Source of the DNA: Chitinophagaceae bacterium UBA1953
GTDB lineage: Bacteria > Bacteroidota > Bacteroidia > Chitinophagales > Chitinophagaceae
DNA: 64,000 bases
NCBI GenBank assembly: GCA_002336115.1
Contig: DDEN01000061.1
Location: 2,823-66,822 of the forward strand
Direction of reading: 5' to 3'
Every line of letters begins with the position of its first letter. Positions within the stretch are counted from its first letter, which is position 1. A model generated the notes under the pieces. The model was not told the DNA's origin and searched no databases. It saw nothing but the letters and a program-made list of their open reading frames with translations. Position numbers and translations under genes: made by a program. This document shows positions 46,578-55,165 of this stretch, piece after piece.

Positions 46578-47531
46578 TCACAACACATTCTTCACTACGT
46601 TATAAATAATTTTTGCACTGCCAAGCGTATAATAATGTAATACAGGTACGCCAAATTCTTTCAGTTCTTTTGATTGCTGTGTAAGCCATTCCTGGCCAAT
46701 TTTTTTACAATCATCATCTGTTTTTGCTTTCAGGATTTCATTGCTCAGCTCAGTTGGAATATCAACATGGAAAGTTCTTGGAATAACAGAAAGCTGCTTC
46801 TTGCTTGTTAATGGTTTTAAGCCCGGAATAATCGGCACATCAATTCCCATTTCACGGCATTTATTTACAAAATCGAAAAACTTCTTGTTGTCAAAAAACA
46901 TCTGCGTCATGATGTATTCAGCGCCTGCATCAACCTTATCTTTCAGGCGCTGCATTTCAATTTCCATGTTGGGCGATTCGAAATGCTTTTCGGGATAACC
47001 GGCCACGCCTGCACAAAAATCGGTACGGAAACCATCCCGGATATCTTCTTCGAGATAAATACCATGGTTGAGATTAATGGTTTGTTTCAGCAAATCAATT
47101 GCATATTTATGCCCATCGGTATGTGGTTCAAAAAACGTTTCATTCTTTGCCGCATCACCCCGAAGAACAAGTACATTCTGCACTCCAATAAAATTCAGAT
47201 CAATCAATGCGTCTTCTGTTTCACGCTTGGAGAAACCGCCGCAGATTAAATGCGGAACAGCATCAATATTATAATGATTTTGTATAGCCGCACAAATACC
47301 AACTGTGCCGGGGCGTTTTCTTACTTCAACTTTTTCAAACGTACCATCTGCTTTTTTCTTAAACACATGTTCAGCCCTGTGATAGGTAACATTTACCCAC
47401 GATGGTTTAAACTCCATCAAAGGATTCAGTGTATCAAAAATGGAATTGATGGTTTTGCCTTTCAATGGTGGCAAAATTTCAAATGACACCAATGTGTCTT
47501 TTGCCTTCGCTATATGTTCAGTAACCTTCAT
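46578..47531 (-). CDS. metF: Methylenetetrahydrofolate reductase
   Basis: 317 residues from ATG 47531 (MKVTEHIAKAKDTLVSFEIL); a longer frame upstream lacks family similarity. Typical MetF features are VSFEILPPLKG with the catalytic Glu, PSWVNVTYH, the FAD-binding VLVLRGDAAK and DFCAGVAGYPEKH, and EYIMTQMFFDNKKFFDFVNK. It reduces 5,10-methylene-THF to 5-methyl-THF with an FAD cofactor for methionine synthesis, in the cytoplasm. First core gene after the defence island, divergent from lptB. Confidence 0.95.
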   Translation of the reverse strand: MKVTEHIAKAKDTLVSFEILPPLKGKTINSIFDTLNPLMEFKPSWVNVTYHRAEHVFKKKADGTFEKVEVRKRPGTVGICAAIQNHYNIDAVPHLICGGFSKRETEDALIDLNFIGVQNVLVLRGDAAKNETFFEPHTDGHKYAIDLLKQTINLNHGIYLEEDIRDGFRTDFCAGVAGYPEKHFESPNMEIEMQRLKDKVDAGAEYIMTQMFFDNKKFFDFVNKCREMGIDVPIIPGLKPLTSKKQLSVIPRTFHVDIPTELSNEILKAKTDDDCKKIGQEWLTQQSKELKEFGVPVLHYYTLGSAKIIYNVVKNVL

Positions 47532-47691
47532 GTTATGCTCAATTCCTGCAAACTTATACCAACAGCCGCTTTTATTCAAACAAACTTTAACCAGGAAGGC
47601 TCCTTTAAACAGATGTTTTCACAAATCAGCAAGGTTTAAGATGCTGCTATTCTCCCGAAATCAGGTATTTTCGCAATCATAAATTTTTACT

Positions 47692-48480
47692 TTGAGCTTA
47701 ACTATTCATACACAATCGCTTGTTAAACGTTACCGCAGTCGCACAGTTGCCAACCAGGTAAGCATTGATGTAAAACAAGGCGAAATTGTAGGGTTACTGG
47801 GGCCTAATGGTGCAGGTAAAACCACAACCTTTTATATGGTTGTTGGCTTCATTAAACCCGATGAAGGAGAAGTGTTCCTTGATGATCTGAATATAACCAA
47901 ATATCCAATGTACAAACGGGCACAGATGGGAATTGGATATTTGCCACAAGAGGCAAGTGTGTTCCGCAAACTCACTGTTGAAGAAAATATTTCTGCAGTA
48001 TTGGAAATGACTGATCTGAGCAAGCAGGAACAAAAAGACAAACTGGAAGATTTGCTTACCGAATTCCGCCTGCATCATGTACGCAAAAACAAAGGCGACT
48101 CATTAAGCGGGGGAGAAAGAAGAAGAACTGAAATAGCAAGGGCATTGGCCGTTGATCCGAAATTTATCCTCCTGGATGAACCATTTGCCGGTGTTGACCC
48201 GATTGCCGTTGAAGATATACAGGCCGTGGTTGCCCGTTTGAAATACAAAAACATTGGTATTTTAATTACCGATCATAACGTAACCGAAACACTTTCCATC
48301 TGCGACAGGGCTTACCTGCTCATTGAAGGAAAGATATTTAAACACGGTACTGCAGAACAATTAGCCGAAGATGAACAGGTACGTCGTCTTTATCTCGGAA
48401 GAAATTTTGAACTGAAAAGAAAAGATTACCTGCACGAAGAGGCAAATAAAGCCATATCGGAGCAATCTGAAAAAAGCTAA
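47692..48480 (+). CDS. lptB: LPS export ABC transporter ATP-binding protein
   Basis: 262 residues with a TTG start (MSLTIHTQSLVKRYRSRTVA); no ATG lies near, and the family opening begins here. ABC motifs are GLLGPNGAGKTT (Walker A), GYLPQEASVFRKLTVEENIS (Q-loop with the LptB-type PQEASVFR), LSGGERRRTEIARAL (signature), ILLDEPFAGVDP (Walker B) and LITDHNV (switch His). It powers movement of lipopolysaccharide to the outer membrane with LptFG. No other lpt gene lies in the window. Confidence 0.94.
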   Translation: MSLTIHTQSLVKRYRSRTVANQVSIDVKQGEIVGLLGPNGAGKTTTFYMVVGFIKPDEGEVFLDDLNITKYPMYKRAQMGIGYLPQEASVFRKLTVEENISAVLEMTDLSKQEQKDKLEDLLTEFRLHHVRKNKGDSLSGGERRRTEIARALAVDPKFILLDEPFAGVDPIAVEDIQAVVARLKYKNIGILITDHNVTETLSICDRAYLLIEGKIFKHGTAEQLAEDEQVRRLYLGRNFELKRKDYLHEEANKAISEQSEKS

Positions 48481-48525
48481 GCTGATTTTTTTCCTTAAAC
48501 TTTTATTTATCTTGCCGGTATCAAC

Positions 48526-50043
48526 ATGAAGCTGCTCAGCCCGGCCATATCACGACTTGCCCGCATGCGTCTCTGGCGCATCGAAAGCTGGATGAATAAT
48601 CCGGTGGCAGCCCAGCGTGAAGTGTTGCAGGATCTTGTTACTACTGCACAATACACACAGTTTGGTCACCAATATAAGTTTGAAAAACTGTTTAACATCA
48701 CTGAGTTTAAAAAAACAGTCCCTGTACATGAGTACAATGACATTAAGCCTTACATTGAACGGATGATGAATGGTGAAGAAAATGTATTGTGGCCAACACC
48801 TGTAAAATGGTTTGCAAAAAGCAGCGGTACCACAAGTGATAAAAGCAAATTCATTCCGGTTAGTGAAGAGAGTTTGCAGGAAGGTCATTACAAAGCAAGC
48901 AAGGATGTGCTCACTTTGTATTATAGTAACTTTCCTGCATCTGATCTGTTAACTGGCAAAGGTCTGGTTATTGGTGGCAGCCACAACGTTAACCAGCTCA
49001 ATGAAGAAATACAGTTTGGCGACCTGAGCGCTGTGCTGATGCAGAATGCCCCTTTCTGGAGTAACTGGATTCGCACTCCAGATTTAAGTATTGCCCTGAT
49101 GGATGAATGGGAAAACAAGATTGAAAAACTGGCATTAAGCACAATTAAAGAAAACGTCAGTTCAATTTCAGGCGTACCAACATGGACATTGGTTCTTTTC
49201 AGACGAATATTAGAAATAACTGGCAAGAAAAATATTGGAGAAGTATGGCCACAGCTTGAATTGTACCTGCATGGAGGAGTTTCGTTTGTGCCTTACAGGG
49301 AGCAGTTTGAACAGATTATTGGCAAACCAATCAACTATCTTGAAACATACAATGCCAGCGAAGGTTTTTTTGCTGCCCAGGACAAACCGGGTGAAGACGG
49401 CATGTTGCTGCTGGCCGATCATGGAATATTCTATGAGTTTATGCCCGTATCGGAATACGGAAACCCTTTCCCAAAAACATTCGGATTAGATAAAGTTGAA
49501 GCAGGAAAAAATTACGCCATCATCATTACTACAAACGGAGGCCTGTGGCGATACCTTGTTGGCGATACAATTCAGTTTACTTCAACTGAGCCTTACAGAA
49601 TAAAAGTAAGCGGCCGTATTAAACATTTCATGAATGCTTTCGGCGAAGAAATAATTGTTGATAACAGCGATAAGGCCATTTCCCTTGCATGTGAACAAAC
49701 CGGCGCAGTTGTAAACGAATACACGGCTGCACCTGTTTATTTCAGTCATTCGGGTAATGGCGCTCATGAATGGCTGATTGAGTTTGAAAAAGAGCCCTCC
49801 AGCTTAAACGATTTTGTTTACGAACTTGATACAGCTTTAAAAAATCTCAACAGCGATTACGAAGCCAAGCGTCACAAAAACATTGCACTGCGTTTACCTT
49901 TTGTTCATCCCGTACCAAAAGGAACATTTCATGAATGGTTGCGCAGCAGGGGAAAACTGGGAGGACAACATAAGGTTCCCCGCCTCAGCAACGACCGCAG
50001 CTATTTAGAAGATATTTTGAAATTCAAAAACACAGATAGATAG
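48526..50043 (+). CDS. GH3 auxin-responsive promoter family protein
   Basis: 505 residues. It has adenylate-forming features of the GH3 family: WFAKSSGTTSDKSKFIPVSE (phosphate-binding loop), LYLHGGVSFVPYREQFEQII, ETYNASEGFFAAQDKPGED and IIITTNGGLWRYLVGDTIQF, with a C-terminal IKVSGRIKHFMNAFGEE and RLPFVHPVPKGTFHEWL. Plant members join amino acids to acyl acids. The bacterial substrate is unknown. It follows lptB after 45 bases and is probably co-transcribed. Confidence 0.93.
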   Translation: MKLLSPAISRLARMRLWRIESWMNNPVAAQREVLQDLVTTAQYTQFGHQYKFEKLFNITEFKKTVPVHEYNDIKPYIERMMNGEENVLWPTPVKWFAKSSGTTSDKSKFIPVSEESLQEGHYKASKDVLTLYYSNFPASDLLTGKGLVIGGSHNVNQLNEEIQFGDLSAVLMQNAPFWSNWIRTPDLSIALMDEWENKIEKLALSTIKENVSSISGVPTWTLVLFRRILEITGKKNIGEVWPQLELYLHGGVSFVPYREQFEQIIGKPINYLETYNASEGFFAAQDKPGEDGMLLLADHGIFYEFMPVSEYGNPFPKTFGLDKVEAGKNYAIIITTNGGLWRYLVGDTIQFTSTEPYRIKVSGRIKHFMNAFGEEIIVDNSDKAISLACEQTGAVVNEYTAAPVYFSHSGNGAHEWLIEFEKEPSSLNDFVYELDTALKNLNSDYEAKRHKNIALRLPFVHPVPKGTFHEWLRSRGKLGGQHKVPRLSNDRSYLEDILKFKNTDR

Positions 50044-50123
50044 TTCTGTTTTAATTACAAGCATCCTGTTGCTGCCAAAAAGCAAAAGAATACCTTTACT
50101 TTGCATCATCTCAATTATACTAT

Positions 50124-50879
50124 ATGAAACTTCTTGAAGGAAAAACAGCCATTGTTACCGGCGCAGCCCGTGGAATTGGTGAAGCTGTTGCACTGAAATT
50201 TGCAGAACATGGCGCTAATGTTGCATTTACATTTGTAAGCGACAGCAGTAAAGAAAAAGCAGCAGCACTTGAACAAAAGTTAACAGCACTTGGCGTTAAA
50301 GCAAAAGCATATCAAAGTAATGCCGGTGATTTTGCAGCCTGTGAAGCATTTGTAAACGATGTGCTGAAAGAATTTGGCACCGTTGATATTTGTGTAAACA
50401 ATGCCGGCATTTCAAAAGATAATTTATTACTCCGCATGAGTCCCGAGCAGTTTGAGGAAGTAATAAAAGTAAATCTCAACAGTGTGTTTTACATGACCAA
50501 GCAAGTCATCCGCCCAATGATGAAAGCAAAAAGCGGCAGCATCATTAACATGAGTTCAGTTATTGGCGAAATGGGCAACGCAGGCCAGAGCAGTTACGCT
50601 GCAAGTAAAGCAGGCGTTATTGGTTTTACCAAATCAGTTGCAAAAGAATTAGGCAGCCGCAATATCCGTTGCAATGCCATTGCTCCCGGTTTTGTTGAAA
50701 CAGATATGACCTCTTACCTGAAGGAGGGCGAGGCTGCAGATAAATACAAAGCCGGAATTCCGCTTGGCCGTTTTGCAAGTGCTGAAGACATTGCTAATGT
50801 TACGTTGTTTCTTGCAAGTGACCTGAGCAGTTATGTTACCGGGCAAACGATCAGTGCATGCGGTGGTTTAAATATGTAA
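50124..50879 (+). CDS. fabG: 3-oxoacyl-[acyl-carrier-protein] reductase
   Basis: 251 residues, classical short-chain dehydrogenase: TGAARGIGEAVA (NADP-binding), NNAGISKDNLLLRM, the catalytic Ser-Tyr-Lys as MSSVIGEMG and YAASKAG, and IAPGFVETDMT. The ending SYVTGQTISACGGLNM is typical of FabG. It reduces 3-oxoacyl-ACP in fatty-acid elongation. Stand-alone gene, 80 bases after the GH3-type gene. Confidence 0.94.
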   Translation: MKLLEGKTAIVTGAARGIGEAVALKFAEHGANVAFTFVSDSSKEKAAALEQKLTALGVKAKAYQSNAGDFAACEAFVNDVLKEFGTVDICVNNAGISKDNLLLRMSPEQFEEVIKVNLNSVFYMTKQVIRPMMKAKSGSIINMSSVIGEMGNAGQSSYAASKAGVIGFTKSVAKELGSRNIRCNAIAPGFVETDMTSYLKEGEAADKYKAGIPLGRFASAEDIANVTLFLASDLSSYVTGQTISACGGLNM

Positions 50880-50904
50880 ATTCAGTTTTGTAAAATATAA
50901 AGAC

Positions 50905-51470
50905 CCCGACTAAATTACCACAGTAAAGCAAGTTGCCCCTTATGATTGAAACCATGAGCTAAACTCCAAGGTCGAAGCCACGTTGGCTACCCTCCACTTA
51001 CATTTTTCTCCTTCCTGATATTTTACATATCGCTTGATTATATCCTCATTTATACCAACCATATTCACAAAATAAACTCTCCACCAGAAATGATTTACCT
51101 AATACAAACGCTTCTTCAACATCGAACAACTCTTGTCATTCGTATGGCTGTTTTCCCCTTTTTACTGTTCCCGTGTGCAACGAAACTAACACTTCGGAGG
51201 AATACTTATTACCAACATGGACAAAATCAACCCCTACATTTAATTCAATTAGTTCGCAACCTAACCATTTTCTATACACCCTCACAACACGATTCATCAT
51301 CATGTCAACTTCGTCTGTTAAAATACGAAACCGATGCTTCGGCCCCAAACAATGTGATGGTCGCATTATAAATTGCGTGTGTCTTTTTTATATTTACTCG
51401 TACCAAATTAAACCATTTGGTATAGTCCCACCGAAAAACCCACCGCCTTTGGCGGTGGGTTTTTACATCA
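50905..51470 (-). mobile_element. Decayed IS200-type insertion sequence (tnpA remnant)
   Basis: The minus strand holds pieces of an IS200-family Y1 transposase in different frames: GPKHRFRILTDEV, MMNRVVRVYRKWLGCELIEL with NVGVDFVHV (where active copies have HVH), LHTGTVKRGKQPYE for the VKG-type stretch, and FVNMVGINEDIIKRYVKYQE near the end. Several frameshifts separate them. At the 5' end, CCCACCGCC (51439-51447) and GGCGGTGGG (51451-51459) form a strong hairpin, and ACCAAAT/ATTTGGT a second one, as at IS200 ends. Element borders are approximate. It sits between fabG and the hox operon. Confidence 0.7.
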
Positions 51471-51594
51471 TTTTAAATTTTTTGGCTCTTTTTTCAATTA
51501 TTGTATTATAAAAAATGACCTTTTAAGTTTAACAACGTTAAAAAACAGGAAAACGGGTGATCGTAATCATGCTGCTCAAACACTTTGCAACATA

Positions 51595-51630
51595 GATTAG
51601 CATCGCTAAATAGTGCTAAGTGTTAATAAC
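51595..51630. promoter_or_regulatory. Inverted repeats upstream of hoxE
   Basis: TTAGCA (51598-51603) and TGCTAA (51615-51620) form a dyad; AACACTT about 20 bases before and AAGTGTT overlapping its right arm form a second, wider one. They lie about 100 bases before the hoxE start and could bind a regulator of the hydrogenase genes. No matching regulator gene lies nearby. Confidence 0.4.
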
Positions 51631-51727
51631 GATTTGCGACCATTATTTTGCCATTGTCTGCGGAGCTATATCTGCAAAACAGTCTTCCACTTTATATAAA
51701 ATAAGATTGAAATAAAACTTAAGGGTT

Positions 51728-52246
51728 ATGACTGCCCACACTACACACCACCACGTTCATACACATGAACTTTCAAAAACAGACCCACGGGTTAAGTTAC
51801 TTGCCGCCAAAATAAAAAAGGAAAATCACAAGCCCGATGCTTTGATCGAAATCCTTCATACAGCTCAGAATGCTTTTGGCTATCTTCCTAAAGAAGTGCT
51901 GATATATATAGCCCAAGAACTGAAATTGCCGCCTTCAAGAGTGTTTTCAACTGTAACTTTTTATCATTTTTTCTCCTTAAAGTCCAAGGGCGAGCATACT
52001 TGTCTTGTTTGTACCGGCACGGCCTGTTATGTAAAAGGAGCACAGGCTTTGTTGAACAAAATCGAAAGCCAGTTTTCATTAAAACCCGGACAAGTTACTC
52101 CCGATAATAAGTTAGGGGTAGCTGTAGCCCGTTGTATTGGCGCTTGTGGACTTGCCCCTGCTGTGGTAATAGATAATGAAGTACAGGGCAAAGTAACAGC
52201 AGACGATTTAATTAATTCTATTAACGGTAAAATTGCGACTATATGA
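51728..52246 (+). CDS. hoxE: NAD-linked [NiFe] hydrogenase diaphorase subunit HoxE
   Basis: 172 residues, NuoE-like. It has the four-Cys [2Fe-2S] site: CTGTACYVKGAQ and ARCIGACGLAPAVVI, and the helical bundle DALIEILHTAQNAFGYLPKE with FSTVTFYHFF. The first 15 residues are unusually His-rich (HTTHHHVHTHE), which is not part of the family core. It links the diaphorase to electron acceptors in the group 3d hydrogenase. First gene of hoxEFUYH; its stop overlaps hoxF by ATGA. Confidence 0.94.
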   Translation: MTAHTTHHHVHTHELSKTDPRVKLLAAKIKKENHKPDALIEILHTAQNAFGYLPKEVLIYIAQELKLPPSRVFSTVTFYHFFSLKSKGEHTCLVCTGTACYVKGAQALLNKIESQFSLKPGQVTPDNKLGVAVARCIGACGLAPAVVIDNEVQGKVTADDLINSINGKIATI

Positions 52247-53883
52247 ACCGAAATGAATTACAAACCATGGCCGAAAAGGCAAAGGAAAAACACAAACAAC
52301 TGAAACACAAAATCTGCGTCTGTTGCGGTGCAAGTTGTATTTCGTCCGGATCAGAAGATGTACTGAAAAAACTACAGGACGAGATTAAAACAAGAGGTTT
52401 GGAAAACCAAATTGAAGTTGTTCCTTCTGGGTGTATGGGCCCTTGCAACCAGGGGCCACTGGTTAAATATATGCCCGAAAACACGATTTATCAGCATATC
52501 AATTGCGAAAACCTTGATCGTGTCATTCAAAGCCAGATTGTTGAAAACAAACCTCTTGAGGATTTGCTGCTTTTTGCCGATTCAAGAGAAAAACCGTTTG
52601 TTAACGCTAATGAAGATCCTTTCTTCAAAAAACAACAAAAAATTGCTTTGAAAGATTGCGGCGATATCAATCCCGAGGAAATTGAAGACTATTGGGCTGT
52701 TGGTGGATATAAAGCATTGGACAAAGCTCTTTTTTTAATGAGCCCGGAAGAAGTGATTGCCGAGGTGAAGCAAAGCCGGATCCGTGGCCGTGGCGGTGCC
52801 GGTTATCCAACAGGCTTAAAATGGGAATCTGTATATAAATATGTAAGCGATCAGAAATACGTCATTTGTAATGGTGACGAAGGCGATCCCGGTGCTTTTA
52901 TGGATCGTAGTGTGCTGGAAGGAAATCCCCACCGCATACTTGAAGGAATGGCGATTGCGGGTTATGCCATTGGTGCAAGTAAGGGCTTTGCTTATATCCG
53001 TGGCGAATATCCACTGGCTATTAAACGTTTTGAGCTGGCTATTAAACAGGCAACCAAACACGGGCTGCTTGGTAAAAATATTCTTGGAAGCAATTTCTCT
53101 TTTGAAGTAGAAGTAAGAATTGGTGCGGGTGCTTTTGTATGCGGAGAAGAAACTGCTCTTATTGCTTCAATTGAAGGAAAACGTGGCACTCCCAAGCCCC
53201 GCCCACCGTTCCCAGCCGAATCGGGTCTTTGGGGCAAACCCACACTCATTAACAATGTAGAAACTTATGCAGCAATTGCTCCAATAATTGTGAACGGTGG
53301 CGAATGGTACAGTGCAACAGGTACTCCCAAAAGCGCTGGTACAAAAGTGTTTGCCCTTGCGGGTAAAATAAACTATTCCGGACTCATAGAGGTTCCTATG
53401 GGCACCACTCTTCGTGAAATTGTTTTTGAAATTGGTGGTGGCATCCAGGGTGGTGGCGAATTTAAAGCAGCTCAAACCGGCGGCCCTTCGGGTGGTTGTA
53501 TTCCGGAGTCTCACCTTGATGTAAGTATGGACTATGAATCACTGGTTAATCTTGGTTCAATCATGGGTTCGGGTGGTTTAATTGTGATGGACAAGAGTTC
53601 GGATATGGTTGATGTAGCTCGTTATTTCATGGAATTCTGCATGGATGAAAGCTGTGGCAAATGTGTTCCCTGTCGTGTTGGTACTAAAATGCTGCACGAT
53701 CTGTTACAAAAAATTTATGACGGCAAAGCAACACAAATTGACCTCGACAGGCTTGAAGAATTAGCCGTATATGTGAAAGAGGCCAGCCTTTGCGGTTTAG
53801 GCGGTTCTGCTCCTAATCCGCTGCTTAGTACCCTGCGGCATTTCAGGGAAGAATACGAAAGCAAAATTTTGAAAGAGGCATAA
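52243..53883 (+). CDS. hoxF: NAD-linked [NiFe] hydrogenase diaphorase subunit HoxF
   Basis: 546 residues, NuoF-like with an N-terminal thioredoxin-like [2Fe-2S] part (ICVCCGASCISSG, VVPSGCMGPCNQGPL). The FMN/NADH site is RIRGRGGAGYPTGLKWE and CNGDEGDPGAFMDRSVLEGN. The [4Fe-4S] site is MDESCGKCVPCRVG with a late C of ASLCGLGGSAPNP. It carries the NAD+/NADH reaction of the complex. Overlaps hoxE by four bases; hoxU follows after 21. Confidence 0.95.
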   Translation: MNRNELQTMAEKAKEKHKQLKHKICVCCGASCISSGSEDVLKKLQDEIKTRGLENQIEVVPSGCMGPCNQGPLVKYMPENTIYQHINCENLDRVIQSQIVENKPLEDLLLFADSREKPFVNANEDPFFKKQQKIALKDCGDINPEEIEDYWAVGGYKALDKALFLMSPEEVIAEVKQSRIRGRGGAGYPTGLKWESVYKYVSDQKYVICNGDEGDPGAFMDRSVLEGNPHRILEGMAIAGYAIGASKGFAYIRGEYPLAIKRFELAIKQATKHGLLGKNILGSNFSFEVEVRIGAGAFVCGEETALIASIEGKRGTPKPRPPFPAESGLWGKPTLINNVETYAAIAPIIVNGGEWYSATGTPKSAGTKVFALAGKINYSGLIEVPMGTTLREIVFEIGGGIQGGGEFKAAQTGGPSGGCIPESHLDVSMDYESLVNLGSIMGSGGLIVMDKSSDMVDVARYFMEFCMDESCGKCVPCRVGTKMLHDLLQKIYDGKATQIDLDRLEELAVYVKEASLCGLGGSAPNPLLSTLRHFREEYESKILKEA

Positions 53884-53904
53884 ACACCCATCAAAACAAA
53901 AAGT

Positions 53905-54612
53905 ATGAACAAGATTCCTGTTATCATAGACGATAAAAGCTTCGAAGTTGACCCGCACAAAACCATCCTTGAAGTGTGCAGGGAACTCGATATAGAAATA
54001 CTCACTATGTGCCATCTGAAAGGGCTTACAGATATTGGTGCATGCCGTCTTTGCCTGGTTGAAGTGGAAGGCATCAACAAACTGCTTTCTGCCTGCACCA
54101 CAAAAGTGGCCGCCAACATGGTGATTAAAACACAAACCGAACGCATTAAAAAATACCAGCGCATTACCACCGAACTGTTCTTTGCTGATCGCAACCATGT
54201 TTGTGCTGTGTGCGTTTCAAACGGCAAATGCGAACTGCAGAATCTCGGTTACAAAGTTGAGCTTGACCGCATCCGTTATCCTCACCTCTTCCCGCAATGC
54301 GAAGTGGATACTTCTCATCCTTGGTATGTAATGGATCACAACCGTTGCATTATGTGTACCCGTTGTGTAAGAGTTTGTAACGAAGTGGAAGGCGCACACA
54401 ACTGGGATGTAATGAATCGTGGTCACCAGGTTCGCATTATCTCCGATTTTAATACCCCTTGGGGCGAATCCTCCACCTGCACATCCTGCGGCAAGTGTCT
54501 GCACGCTTGTCCAACCGGTGCCATCTGGCCCAAAGCCATTGTGCAAGGACAATTGGAAAAAAATCCCGGTATGGTAAACGAATTAGTTGAACGAAGAAAA
54601 ATGAAACTCTAA
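53905..54612 (+). CDS. hoxU: NAD-linked [NiFe] hydrogenase diaphorase subunit HoxU
   Basis: 235 residues, matching the N-terminal part of NuoG. [2Fe-2S] site ILTMCHLKGLTDIGACRLCL, the His-Cys3 cluster HVCAVCVSNGKCELQ, and two [4Fe-4S] ferredoxin motifs, CIMCTRCVRVC and CTSCGKCLHACPTGA. It moves electrons between HoxF and the hydrogenase HoxY/HoxH. All ligands are present. Confidence 0.95.
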   Translation: MNKIPVIIDDKSFEVDPHKTILEVCRELDIEILTMCHLKGLTDIGACRLCLVEVEGINKLLSACTTKVAANMVIKTQTERIKKYQRITTELFFADRNHVCAVCVSNGKCELQNLGYKVELDRIRYPHLFPQCEVDTSHPWYVMDHNRCIMCTRCVRVCNEVEGAHNWDVMNRGHQVRIISDFNTPWGESSTCTSCGKCLHACPTGAIWPKAIVQGQLEKNPGMVNELVERRKMKL

Positions 54613-54622
54613 ATAATAGTTC

Positions 54623-55165
54623 ATGAGCAAGAAAAAATTAGCAACAGTATGGTTGGGCGGGTGCTCCGGCTGCCACATGAGTTTGCTTGATATTGATGAA
54701 CGCATCCTTGATGTAGCCAAACTGGCCGACATTGTAAAAAGCCCGGTTGTTGACGGAAAAGAATTTCCTGAAGTAGATATCGCTTTGGTGGAAGGCTCTG
54801 TAACAAGTGATGAACACCATCGTGAAATCCTTCACATCCGTAAACATGCAAAAACATTAATTGCATTTGGTGATTGTGCTGTAATGACTAACGTTACAGG
54901 CATGCGCAACTATTTTAACCTGCAGGAGGTATTTGATACAGCTTATGTTAATGCCGTAAGCAATGATAAAGAAGGACACATTCCTGATCATCCTTCACTA
55001 CTACGTCTCAACGACAAAGTTGTTCCTTTGCAGGATGTGGTGAATGTTGATTTCGTAATTCCCGGTTGCCCACCCGATGCCGACACGATTTTTTATGTGT
55101 TGTTCGAGTTCCTGAACGATCGTATTCCTAATTTAAGTAAGGCCAAAAAATTGAAATATGGATAA
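54623..55165 (+). CDS. hoxY: NAD-reducing [NiFe] hydrogenase small subunit HoxY
   Basis: 180 residues. The proximal [4Fe-4S] ligands appear in VWLGGCSGCHMSLLDIDERI, GDCAVMTNVTGMRN and VIPGCPPDAD. The short length, without further FeS motifs, is typical of group 3d enzymes. Overlaps hoxH by eight bases. Confidence 0.95.
   Translation: MSKKKLATVWLGGCSGCHMSLLDIDERILDVAKLADIVKSPVVDGKEFPEVDIALVEGSVTSDEHHREILHIRKHAKTLIAFGDCAVMTNVTGMRNYFNLQEVFDTAYVNAVSNDKEGHIPDHPSLLRLNDKVVPLQDVVNVDFVIPGCPPDADTIFYVLFEFLNDRIPNLSKAKKLKYG

Noticed and set aside
51090..51511. Plus-strand frames of 93 and 112 codons
   Set aside because: Antisense to the IS200 transposase remnant.
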